Of a stretch of DNA of 64,000 bases, positions 42,779-53,587 are shown piece by piece; position 1 is the first letter of the stretch; every line of letters starts with the position of its first letter. This DNA comes from Caprella mutica (taxonomy: Eukaryota; Arthropoda; Malacostraca; Amphipoda; Caprellidae): the NCBI GenBank assembly GCA_947561585.1, contig CANNZV010002363.1, forward strand, positions 1 through 64,000, in the 5' to 3' direction. Made by a program: the position numbers and the translations under genes. A model generated the notes under the pieces. That model ran no database searches. It saw nothing but the letters and a program-made list of their open reading frames with translations, and was not told where the DNA came from.

Positions 42779-44366
42779 ATGATGAAGTTTAGACTATTTT
42801 CATTTTGTTTGCTCTCCTTATGGAGTCTGTGCCTGGCCGAAGGTGATGATGAAGGAGCAGAAACAGCAGAAAGGTTTAAGATTGATGGAACTGTAGAAAG
42901 ACCCAGAAATCTGAGAATGCTGGACACAGATTGGTTTGCAGCTACAAGAATATACACTAATACAGGATTCTCAGCATTTCTCAAGTAAGATATTCTATTT
43001 CTATTAACCCTTTCGACGCGGTTGGGTTACATATGTCCTAACATTTTTCTCCGATATAGAAATGGGTAAGATTTTAATTTTAATGTTTTGATTTATTACC
43101 CTGATTGATGAAAGATTGGTCATTCAAATGCATTTATATGAATCATTTCGTTGTTTCGTTTTACTTGTGTGTTATATAAATCCCATTTTCATGAACACAG
43201 GTTACTTAGAGTACACAATACACATATGTACCACATCAAATAATCACAAAATTGAATAAACATATTTGCCGACGATCTAAGTTCATCCATTAGTACCCAA
43301 ATCTTCCAAAAAATCTATTAAATGTTTTTCAGTTTTGCAGAAAAAATACCGTGTCGAAAGGGTTTAAGAGTTTTCATTTGATGCATTGAAGAAATAAAAA
43401 AAACATCTGATTGATATTATGATTCTTATAAACTGAATGGAAACTAGCTACAATCTTCCCCAAATGTAGAGTTCTTCTTGATGGTACTAGTAATAAATTG
43501 ATTGTTTTTCAGAACTAATGGCAGCTTCACAATGCACAATCTACCATGGGGTTCTCATTTCCTGTACGTCTCACACCCTAGTATAGCTTATGACCCTGTG
43601 AGGATTGACATCACAACCAGCGGAAAATGGAGAGTGAGACGCGTCAACATTCTACAACCGGCTAAAGTCGAAGTTGTGAGTCTGCTAATTTATTACATGT
43701 TAATAAATTGTTTGAATGAAGACAATTCATTTTCTGTCGGCTATAGTTTTGCTGTAAAAGTATACATGTTACATGACATCACAAATATGTTTGAATTTAT
43801 CTTGTAAAATGCTATTTTTATTGTAAATCCTTGATATTCTACATATAAATTTAATCTATATATGTACTTTGAATAGTGCTATCTATCATTTATTTTCTTG
43901 AATGCTACTAAAATTACCAATGAAAATATGCTGTATAGTTGCACAAATGCTTTAATTTAAGGGACATACGCTAAAGCTTATGAATCAATTGCTGTTCAAG
44001 TTCTATTTAGTAACTAATTCCTGTAAATTCTGTTCATTTCAGATCTCAGGACCTCTGAAGATTCTTCCTAAGGGTCCCATTCAGTATTTCCAAGTGAGAG
44101 AGCAGTTGAAGATTATGGACATGGTTCTCTCCCCAATGGTGCTGATGACTGTGGTGCCTCTGCTACTTTTGCTGGTGCTGCCTAAGATGTCGGACCCCGA
44201 GACAAGGAAGGAGATGGAGCAAGCACAGGCACAGATGCCTAAAATGGAGACCCCTGACCTCAGTGAGATCTTCACCAATCTCTTCAAAGGAGGCACACCA
44301 GTCACCAACACTGAGAAGAAGGCTCCAAAGCAAAGTGTCAAAGGTGTTAGGAGACACAACAAATAG
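42779..44366 (+). CDS. EMC7: EMC7, ER membrane protein complex subunit 7 (three exons)
   Basis: Coding exons are 42779-42984, 43513-43675 and 44043-44366, with GT/AG introns (AAGTAAGA, TTTTTCAG; GTTGTGAGT, TTCATTTCAG) and one open frame of 230 codons. The protein has a signal peptide (about residues 1-21, MMKFRLFSFCLLSLWSLCLA), a beta-sandwich DUF2012 domain with FKIDGTV, RTNGSFTMHNLPWGSH (here KTNGS) and DPVRIDITTSGKWRVR, then a YFQVREQLKIMD amphipathic stretch and one membrane segment PMVLMTVVPLLLLLVLP near 155-172. The cytosolic tail has a DLSEIFTNLF motif. EMC7 belongs to the ER membrane complex that inserts tail-anchored and multipass proteins. Length is near that of known EMC7 (about 240). 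A second ATG is at codon 2. Assigned from family pattern; I am confident. Confidence 0.95.
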
Positions 44367-44909
44367 CCAGTCACTTATTATTTGTGTCATCTTCACTGTA
44401 GTTAGTTAGTAAAACAATGTATGAGGTTTTGTAAATAGTATTTAGGTTCCATTGTTTTGGGATGCAATTAGGTACTCCAATGTGTATTTTAATCTTCCTA
44501 TCATGTTTATTTTTTTGCAAGAGAATGTTAGAATAGAAATAGTTTCTTGTGATCAAAATAGTAGAAATGTTGATTTTATTATTTATATTTTTGCTAAACA
44601 ACAATACTTGAGGTTCGGCTGGTTGCTATTATCCTTTGAAGTATTTTGGTAACTAACAGTTGCAGGTTTTAATTGTATTTAATCCACTTTTTATCATTTT
44701 ACAAACGGTAGATGCACTTCAAGCATAATGTACACAAGTTGTTTGCTGATATATCCTCAAGTCATTTTCCTATCTGATGCTTTTATCAAATTCCCTTTTC
44801 TATGTTAGAAGTTTGTGTGATTTATTCTGTTCTGCACTAGGTATTATTCTATTCTCGATTGAATTTAATTTATTTTCTGAAATAGCTAGGTATTATACAT
44901 ATAGCTACT
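44367..44909. other. EMC7 3' untranslated region and downstream sequence
   Basis: No canonical AATAAA was spotted soon after the stop. AT-rich and otherwise featureless; short ORFs have no recognisable content. Confidence 0.4.
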
Positions 44910-44923
44910 TTATTGAATTACTG

Positions 44924-45425
44924 GCCCCCAGGGGCTCTATCCTGAAGCTGTCTGTGGTGAATGGAAGAGAAGGGGGGTGGCGTCCCTTGGGCCCCGAACT
45001 GTTGTAAATTGGATTATGGATTGTCTTTTTTCATTTTTACCATGTTTATAATTTTTTTAACGCTACTTGCAGTTTTAGAGGATAGCGCTAGGGTTATGCT
45101 CTTCAACTACGAGGACTTAGATTTTGTGTTAGGTAGGCTCGTAGGCTTCATTTACTATCACCTCTTCATTTTCCTCTTCCATCCGTGAGTGCAGCCACCG
45201 GTGCTTGTGTCCCGTTTCGTCACATTCCTTGGTAAGTGACTGCATTCACGGAGTAGCTTTTCTGCATCCATGAGCATTGTCACCGACGGTGGTAAGTGAC
45301 TTTGTTCATGGAGCCACTTTCCTCTCTGATGGCTTCTTCCAGTCCCTTGTATTTAATTTCCTTTTGACGTCAGCGACATGGCCTTTGGTTCCGAAGCAGA
45401 CGTTAAACCTCTACTAAAATAATAA
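44924..45425 (+). mobile_element. Retroposon A, full-length reference copy
   Basis: 502 bp from GCCCCCAGGGGCTCTATCC to CTCTACTAAAATAATAA, flanked by a perfect 14 bp duplication TTATTGAATTACTG (44910-44923, 45426-45439). The A-rich tail and the long target duplication indicate LINE-style retroposition. No clear A/B boxes, so SINE status is open. Confidence 0.85.
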
Positions 45426-45439
45426 TTATTGAATTACTG

Positions 45440-46982
45440 CAAAATCTTTGGTGCAATAGTGAATCCAACCGATAGCTAGCGTAACCTTCTCTCAATTTTT
45501 AGAGTTTTAACTTCTTTCAGTGATTCAATTAAGTATGTAAAAAGAGTTAGCTTATATTTTTGGGTCTGACGTATTTATTATTCCAATCTTTGTATGCTCT
45601 ATTATAATGTTGAAACGTAAATGCGAGTATTTCATATCTTAAAAAAGACTTAATAATTAATATTGTTCACATTAATAGAAATCATTAAACATTTTTCTCT
45701 CATTTCCAAGTGAATTCATTACCTTTTTATTCATAGGACATCTGAGAACAATTAACTGTAACAAAATCTTCTTTTTAAGTATCCAATGTAACTGGAATAT
45801 AAAAAGAAAACCCCCAGAATCGATGAAAACTTAGTTATAATATGCTCTTGCAGTCACTGTAAAATGGGACTAAATATATTACTTCACAACCATGTGAATC
45901 ACTTCTATAAAAGTTATATGAAACGGTAGAATCTGTAGACAAATAACATGAGTTACTTAGAGTTGCCCTTTATGTGAACAGACATAACATCCCGGGTGAT
46001 ACTCCCCGGGGAGAGCTGCGACTATGACAAATTTGTCAGGGGCACAGGAAAGTTACCAAATTAATGAAATCTTCGTAATTCAGTTTCCTACCCACTGAAG
46101 TGATCATACGAAACTACCATTAGAAGTTTGTTTCGATTGAATCAGTTCATTATTGAAGATGAAGCTCAAAACAAGTCCATGAAGAATTAAAAAAAATATT
46201 ATACTCAAGGTATATTAACTTAACAGGGTATGCTACGCCTTGATACGAATTTTAGACTCCTCTGCGCATAAACAAATACGCACATACGAACACACGGCCG
46301 TGTGCCCGTGCAATAATAGATACAGCGACTTAATTAGTTATTTGTATATAAGAATTTTTGCCGTGGTTGTTTGTGCTGTGTGCGGATGCAATGAAAAAAG
46401 TGTAATTGTTCAGATTAAATTATTTAGGTTTTCTAAAAATGTAGGAATTAGGAAGAAATAGACAGGATAAGAAGAGACAGGATCGACAGCTCTGACATAA
46501 ACGTACTTTGAAGAAAAACAATACGTTTTTCCCTATTAAACCTTACTAAAAAATATATGAAAAGTTTTCACAATGCTGAATAAAGCCAGTTTAGTCCAAA
46601 AAAACAAGTTGAAAGGCATTTTATTCTAAAAAGAATGAATAACAGACCTTGTTTCTATGTAAAAATAATTATCATGGGGCACACGGCCGCACACCAGCCA
46701 GCGTCTTTCACAACAAAACTGTAATCATTTTGATATGAACCTGCGCAATACTCTACCTTGTAGTTAATATACCTTGATTATACTAAACCAGGCTACCAAT
46801 TAAAGTTTTTTTTAAGCTAATAGATTCATTATTGAAAGAGAAGTGGTGACTTTCGATTTTTTTTTATAAATTTGGAAATATATATTTTTTTATTATATTT
46901 CCTAAAAAGTGTAGCGAATAAGCCAGACTACCTCTTACAGCTTGTTTCATTAAATCAAGTTTAATATTGAAAAAGTAATAAC
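45440..46982. other. Non-coding stretch with repeat G copies
   Basis: Two degenerate copies of repeat G: about 46100-46160 (ACTACCATTAGAAGTTTGTTT … TTCATTATTGAAG) and 46785-46982 (GTGTAGCGAATAAGCCAGAC). The latter continues at 48434, split by an insertion. 45995-46016 is a short CCCGGG…CCCGGG hairpin. No gene seen. Confidence 0.5.
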
Positions 46983-48433
46983 TAGGGTTGTGACATTGCA
47001 TATTTTACATATGCTTTTCTAAAATGCATATGATTATTAGATTTGCATATGCATTTATCAACATGCATATGCTGCATGCAATTATAAATATGCATATGCA
47101 TTTACTAATTTTTATACATGCATTTACCAATATGGATATGCATTTATAAATAAGCATGTGCATATACTTTTATCATTATGTCTATCCTGAAGCTGCCTGT
47201 GGTGAATTGAAGAGAGGGGGGGGGGGGGGGGGGGGTGGCGTCCCTTCGGCCCCGAAATGTTGTAATTTGGATTATGGATTGTCTTTTTCCATTTTTATCA
47301 TTTTTTTAACTCTACTTGCAGTTTTAGAGGATAGCGCTAGGGTTATGCTCTTCAACTATGAAGTCTTAGATTTTTGCGTTAGGTAGGCTCGTAGGCATCA
47401 TTTACTATCACCTCTTCATTTTCCTCTTCCATCCGTGAGTGCAGCCGCTGGTGCTTGTGTCCCTTTTTTGTCAAATTCCTTGGTAAGTGACTGCATTCAC
47501 TAAGTAGCTTTTCTGCATCCATGAGCGTTTGTCACCGACAGTGGTAAGTGACTTTGTTCATGGAGTCACTTTCCTTTGTAACTGCTTCTTCTAGTCCCTT
47601 GTATTACTTTTCCTTTTGACGTCAGCGATATGGCCCTTGGTTCCGAAGCAGACGTTAAACCACTGCTAAATTAATTATAAATATGCATTTGCATATGTTA
47701 TGAATTATTATGCATTTAATAGTAATACTCCGAATTTGAAATGTCAAGTATTTCAAAAGACTCGATTGTTTCAGAGAACGACATATTATATTGTTGGCAC
47801 TATAGGATACTATATTAGTGGAGTGAATTTTCATGGCTACCAGTTATTTAAGAAAAGAAACTAGGTCCTTCCTGACCACCTGTGTCTATAATCTATTATT
47901 ATTATCATCCTAATTCTTTATTTATATTACTGTAGGTACGTGTTACTTTTAGCTTTATGGCGCTACATAGTTAATCATACCACAGTACATTGTGGTATGA
48001 TGTGTGATCATACTCTCTACTTACTTACAATAGCTTCGTTTTACTAGCGTTTCAGCCCAGGTCTATATCGCGCCAAATCATATTCTCTAATTTTCGAACA
48101 AAAATTTAAAGTCATATTCATTAGGAAAACTAAGTGATAGAACACCTATAGGGGTAGTAATCAAATAAATTAAGGGGTTTGTTCAACCTCCCACTAGATA
48201 TAAACATCTAGAAGTGCAAATATTGCCTTCCTTTGAAATGCATATGCCTTTTCTTATAAGCATTATCTTTAAGTGCATATGTTTCTTTTGCAAAACATAT
48301 GCGTTTCCTCAAATGCATATGCGTTTCCTCAAATGCATATGCGTTTTCTCAAAAAGCATAAAACCTGTTGCACATGCAGTATATTACCCAGTGCATATAC
48401 TGCATATATTATGAAATACATATGGTCACCCTA
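46983..48433. mobile_element. TAGGG-ended TIR element (hAT-like, 8 bp TSD)
   Basis: Left TAGGGTTGTGACATTGCATA, right inverted TAGGGTGACCATATGTATTT; target duplication GTAATAAC (46975-46982, 48434-48441). Repeat G at 61027 reads continuously across the site. Both arms contain many ATGCATATGC dyads. Retroposon A lies inside, so the pre-insertion size was about 950 bp. No transposase. Confidence 0.85.
47177..47672 (+). mobile_element. Retroposon A inside the TAGGG element
   Basis: Starts TCTATCCTGAAGCTGCCTGT (first ~12 bases missing), has a G run at 47217-47235 and ends AAACCACTGCTAAATTAATTA. Confidence 0.8.
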
Positions 48434-48490
48434 GTAATAACGATTCTCCCAAAATCCCCAACAATAACAATCAGGGGGTGTTCCTAGGCT

Positions 48491-50230
48491 CAGAGATGGG
48501 CGAAAAGTACATCGAAAGTACTTAAGTACAAGTACTCGTAAATGAATGTACTTGAAGTAGTTGCCCAAGTACTCAAATAAAAAAGTACTTTCAAAGTACA
48601 AGTACCAAGTACTTTTCAAAGTACTTAGAAGTACCAAGTACATTTACTATACAATTAAAAAACAAATAATTTATACTGTTAACTCTGACAGTACATCTTT
48701 TCAGTGACTTTTTTATCTGATAGTACATCATCACAGTGACTCTTTTCTTTGATAGTACATCATCACAGTGACTCTTTTCTCTGATAGTACATCATCACAG
48801 TGACTCTTTTCTCTGATAGTACATCATCGCAGTGACTCTTTTCTCTGATAGTACATCATCACAGTGACTCTTTTCTTTGATAGTACATCATCACAGTGAC
48901 TCTTTTCTCTGATAGTACATCATCACAGTGACTCTTTTCTCTGATAGTACATCATCACAGTGACTCTTTTCTCTGATAGTACATCATCACAGTGACTCTT
49001 TTCTCTGATAGTACATCATCGCAGTGACTCTTTTCTCTGATAGTACATCATCACAGTGACTCTTTTCTCTGATAGTAAATCTTCTCAGTGACTCTTTTCT
49101 CTGATAGTACATCATCACAGTGACTCTTTTCTCTGATAGTACATCATCACAGTGACTCTTTTCTCTGATAGTACATCATCGCAGTGACTCTTTTCTCTGA
49201 TAGTACATCATCACAGTGACTCTTTTCTCTGATAGTAAATCTTCTCAGTGACTCTTTTCTCTGATAGTACATCTTCTCAGTGACTCTTTTCTCTGATAGT
49301 ACATCATCACAGTGACTCTTTTCTCTGATAGTACATCATCACAGTGACTCTTTTCTCTGATAGTACATCATCACAGTGACTCTTTTCTCTGATAGTACAT
49401 CATCACAGTGACTCTTTTCTCTGATAGCACATCTTCTCAGTGACTCTTTTCTCTGATAATACATCTTTTCAGTGACTTTTTTCTCTGATAGTACATCATC
49501 ACAGTGACTCTTTTCTCTGATAGTACATCATCACAGTGACTCTTTTCTCTGATAGTACATCACCACAGTGACTCTTTTCTCTGATAGTACATCATCACAA
49601 TGACTCTTTTGTCTGATAGTACATCATCACAATGACTCTTTTCTCTGATAGTACGTCATCACAGTGACTCTTTTCTCTAATAGTACATCATCACAGTGAC
49701 TCACTGTACACGTCCACACGCTTATATTTTGTCAATGTGTTTGGGTAAATATTGGTTGTGATATCTAGGTATCAAAAATAATTATATTCAATGTACTTAA
49801 ATTGGTCAATATAGCTCATAGTCTCTTTACATGATTGTATGTCAGAATATATAAATATTCACCTTCACATAAAAGTATACAATGTCTTACAGTCTTAGTT
49901 TTTCAATTTTACTGCTTGACAAACAATTTTCCATGTTGGACCTCTTCAAACTCTACTTTTTATCCAGTTGCTGTAAATACAGTTTCGATGAGAAAATAAT
50001 TAATTTTGTGGAGATTTTTGAACTAATCTTTTAAAATCTCTTGACTAAAGGGAAAAAATGTACTTTGCAAAGTACTTTTTACTTGGAAAGTAACAAGTAC
50101 CTGTAAAAAGTACTTCTAAGTAATTATTCAAAGTACTTTTTAGAAAGTACTTCGAGTAGTACTTGAAGTACTTACTTGTTACTTAGTACTTTTACTTGGT
50201 ACTTGGGAAGTACTTTCCTGCCCATCTCTG
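48491..50230. mobile_element. hAT-type non-autonomous element with internal satellite
   Basis: Ends CAGAGATGGGC … GCCCATCTCTG, perfect 8 bp duplication CCTAGGCT (48483-48490, 50231-50238). Subterminal regions (48500-48650, 50050-50220) are packed with AAGTACTT-type motifs in both orientations. CAG-starting TIRs with 8 bp TSD are typical of hAT. The 1 kb middle is a 32 bp satellite. No transposase. Confidence 0.93.
48680..49705 (+). repeat. 32 bp satellite array inside the hAT element
   Basis: About 32 copies of a 32 bp unit with core GATAGTACATCATCACAGTG followed by ACTCTTTTCTCT. Variants with ATCTTCTCAG recur at intervals, hinting at higher-order blocks. Confidence 0.95.
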
Positions 50231-50238
50231 CCTAGGCT

Positions 50239-50465
50239 GCACTCCTAGCGATTCGCAGCAAAACTAACATCCATTTACACTACACATTTATGCTCCAATA
50301 TTCTAGTTCATTTACATGTCTACATAAAATAATACAAAAATCGAATATTTGGCTTACAACAATAAATTATCAAATCCTGGGTATCACAACACTCTTGCAC
50401 CCAAACCGGATATTATTCAAAATTTTGAGAATTGCACCCAATATGGAGAAAATTGCACATAATCC
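50239..50465. other. Continuation of repeat G and AT-rich sequence
   Basis: GCACTCCTAGCGATTCGCAG resumes repeat G as at 61086 (GCAATCCTAGCAGGTCGAAG). Nothing else. Confidence 0.5.
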
Positions 50466-50469
50466 TTAA

Positions 50470-51073
50470 AGGTCCCCTCCAAGCAAATATTTTTATTGCT
50501 TTATTCAAAGAGGCTAATGTTTCTTATCATTTTGCTGCAAACCGCATCGAATTTGGTAGCATATTTTTAATTATATATGCTTTTAAAGATTTTTATAATC
50601 AAAACTCTACAAAACCTATTTTACTTCCGACTAACTAATTTAAGAAATTTTCAGTTTGAAGAAAAAGAATGTACACCATTTGTTTTGATTGTCAACTAGG
50701 TATTAGGTTTAATAAATCCATTTATTATTCGAGTAAAGGTATAAAATTGAATGAACTTAATATAATAGAAACGTTTATATACTTAAGGAAACAATTGATA
50801 TATAAAATAATTTAAATAAAGGCCGAAAATGCATGGTTTGTTTATAAAATTCAACTTGTAATCAAAACAAAGAGTTTACAATCTTCTTCTTGAGCATCAG
50901 ATTAGTGATTCGATCAATCGTTGCTCACAAAGTATTAAAAAACTTTGAAAACAAATTATATAACATATACTGAACCGAATTGTATGCATTTTGCGGAATA
51001 TTTATCGTTGACCTTAGTTCTATAATATTATGTCATAAACTCATTTTTTTTTCCCGGAGCCTGGAGAGGACCT
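50470..51073. mobile_element. TTAA-flanked TIR element
   Basis: Left AGGTCCCCTCCAAGC, right inverted AGGTCCTCTCCAGGC (2 mismatches in 15), with TTAA on both sides (50466-50469, 51074-51077). TTAA targeting fits piggyBac- or Kolobok-mobilised elements. 604 bp, no coding. Confidence 0.75.
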
Positions 51074-51077
51074 TTAA

Positions 51078-51288
51078 GGCCCGTTTACACGCTACGATAA
51101 ATTGTCGCGATTTTTTGAGCACCAAGATCGTAACAAATATCTGATAATTGAGGCAATATTTACACGCAACGATTTTTACTCCAATATTTTTAGTCTTTAC
51201 TAACCATGATGGAAGAAACATCATATGGTGGTCTACATTTGGGAAATTACTCATGTTCCCAACCCCGAAAATCACTACCTAACCCAGG
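51078..51288. other. Possible start of another MITE
   Basis: GGCCCGTTTACACGCTACG and a related TTTACACGCAACGATTTT at 51162 are typical of MITE ends, but no inverted partner was found. Confidence 0.35.
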
Positions 51289-51743
51289 AAGAATTAGGAT
51301 CTTTCCTATTTGACGACCCCCACCAAATTTAATTCAAATTACTTTTTTATATGTATTTTTGTCCATAGAATCCGAAAATCAAAACCGTTTTTTGTAGAAA
51401 CTAATAGTTTTGAGATATGAGGGCTTAAAGTTATTTATTTCCTATGTATTACTGAAGGATTGGGAACTTTGAAAAAACTCGTGTTTTCACGCTTTTTGGT
51501 CAAAGATAGCCATAATGCAGATTGTTGTATCCGCTAGTTTGTTGTACAGCATACTTCATGATTGTTTAATGACCAGGCAGAGGAGTATAAGGGCCCCCCT
51601 TTACACATATATCAGCATTGAAGTAATAAATTGAAAATATCACGAAAATTGGAAATATATTCGATATGTGTATTTCGGGGGGCGTGCCAGGTCCTTAATC
51701 AATCATGGAGTGTGTAGAACAACAAACTTGCGGATACAACAAA

Positions 51744-51826
51744 TGTAGTAAAGCAAACACAGCAATTGTGTATGCATTACTATCATCACTAACCTATATG
51801 ATTGTAAGTAAGCGACAGTCAAATCG
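51744..51826 (+). repeat. Gypsy 5' LTR, remaining 83 bp
   Basis: Matches 60032-60114 (TGTAGTAAAGCAAACACAGC …). Afterwards the two diverge completely. Beyond it, 51827-52309 is unrelated leader sequence with a repeated GATAGTATAAATATTTTTAT (51836 and 52068), possibly marking the deletion. Confidence 0.8.
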
Positions 51827-52309
51827 GATATCAGATAGTATAAATATTTTTATCACTATATGTCATCTTATCATTCAGTCTCATTTCTGAAGCGATCGGG
51901 GGAAGATCTATGTGTTAGTTCTTAGTCAGTGGTGAAATAATCTGTTCTGTCTTAGTCAAGAATTGTGTTGATGAATAAGCAGAAGGTAATTAATCATTAC
52001 TGCAGCAATTATAATTATAGTGCATGCATTTCTTTTAGCTTTGTTGTGTGTCGTTTTTAATTGAAAGATAGTATAAATATTTTTATATTTATTGATTTAA
52101 CAAATATTGCTCTATATTAAATTATATTTCATTGATTATTATTTATTATTATTATATATTTATTATATATTATTTTAAATGGTTGATGGATTAATTTTTT
52201 TTAATTGGATAGTCTATTATTTTTTCTTCTTCTTTTTTCATAATAAGTGATTACACGTGCATTACACTTGATTAAGTACATAATAACACTTCATTAGGAT
52301 AGGAAACAC

Positions 52310-53587
52310 ATGCCAACCTCAGAAGACGAAGCAATTAACGAGGAGGCTGTAGAACTTAGATCTGGAAGACGAACTAAACCCAGAGTACAGAAAACTAAAC
52401 AACCCAAAACACCCAAATCACCCCCCAACTCACCCCCCAAATCACCCCCAAAGTCACCACCCAAAACATCCCCTAAAACATCCCCCAAAACATCCCCCAA
52501 AAAAATCCCCAAAAAAACCCCCAAAATGGCGGTTGAATTGACACAAGCTCAACTTCAAGAAATAATTAAAAGTCGGAGTACGACGATCATAAATTCGGAT
52601 TCATTGCCGATATTCAGAGGAAGAAGAAGGCCAGAGGATCCAGCTTTCGAGGAGAAGAACACGTTTCGTCAGCACCTCAGCCTATTAAATAATCATATAT
52701 CCAGCTTAGGGGATAAAGATGATGCAGAAAAGAAGAAAATCCTTTTCAGGAGCGCTGATTGCAAGCTAGGAGATTTTCAAATTACTGTTAATAACGTTGT
52801 TAACGGTAAAACATTTAAGGATAGCACATACCAAGAAATATGCACGGTACTAGAAGACATATATGTGCAGAAAGACAGCAAGGATATCTACAGTGTATGT
52901 CATGAATTATACACAAATAAATTGAAGGATGAGACAACAGCAGCCAGTGACATCTTAAGTACATTAGAAAAGATAGGAGAGGTCACGGACTTCATTTTAA
53001 ATGACGACACAATGAACGCCCAATTTCCAGTAAGGACAGCAACTGAAAGTGATGAATCATTCACACGCAAATTAAAAAATCACGCAAAAGATCTCATGAA
53101 TACATCAATGTATTTAACAATATTGGGTCCACAGATCAACCCCAGTATCATCAAAGGAGTCATTGAAGGTCCTTTTAAGACAACAGCTAATTTACTGTCT
53201 GCTACAACGAAGAAAATAAGATCTTTGCCACATGATAAAAAAATTCTAATACCAAAAAAGAATTTCAATGACACAGAAACTTTTTTGATAGAAAAACCCG
53301 AGGGTGAGAGTGAAGGCAATTTTCACGAGGATATGCTAGAAGATACAGAAACATATTATACTTATGACATAAGAAACAGGGGAACAGCAGGTAGGTATGC
53401 TAGCAGAAGTAGGTATAAACATAATCCCACAGGCAGAGCATACGTACACAACACGAACATCACCCACCCCACCCCTACCCCTCACAGCCGTAGTGGTACA
53501 ATTAAGTGCTACAGGTGCAACAAATTAGGACATATAGGTAGAGAATGTCGGGCTCAACAGGCCAAGGATTTTCGCAAAAACATGTAA
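52310..53587 (+). CDS. Gypsy gag
   Basis: 425 codons. The N terminus is acidic, then residues 35-70 are a Lys/Pro/Ser-rich tract of SPPK and TSPK repeats, a likely nucleic-acid-binding or phospho-regulated tail. The middle is helical, and a zinc knuckle CYRCNKLGHIGREC lies at about 399-412. Gag assembles particles and binds the RNA. The 3' end overlaps pol by 43 nt, so pol is probably made by a -1 ribosomal frameshift. No frame breaks. Confidence 0.9.
   Translation: MPTSEDEAINEEAVELRSGRRTKPRVQKTKQPKTPKSPPNSPPKSPPKSPPKTSPKTSPKTSPKKIPKKTPKMAVELTQAQLQEIIKSRSTTIINSDSLPIFRGRRRPEDPAFEEKNTFRQHLSLLNNHISSLGDKDDAEKKKILFRSADCKLGDFQITVNNVVNGKTFKDSTYQEICTVLEDIYVQKDSKDIYSVCHELYTNKLKDETTAASDILSTLEKIGEVTDFILNDDTMNAQFPVRTATESDESFTRKLKNHAKDLMNTSMYLTILGPQINPSIIKGVIEGPFKTTANLLSATTKKIRSLPHDKKILIPKKNFNDTETFLIEKPEGESEGNFHEDMLEDTETYYTYDIRNRGTAGRYASRSRYKHNPTGRAYVHNTNITHPTPTPHSRSGTIKCYRCNKLGHIGRECRAQQAKDFRKNM

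Noticed and set aside
48431..48643. 70-codon minus-strand ORF at the hAT left end
   Set aside because: Made of the subterminal AAGTACTT motifs; crosses the element boundary.
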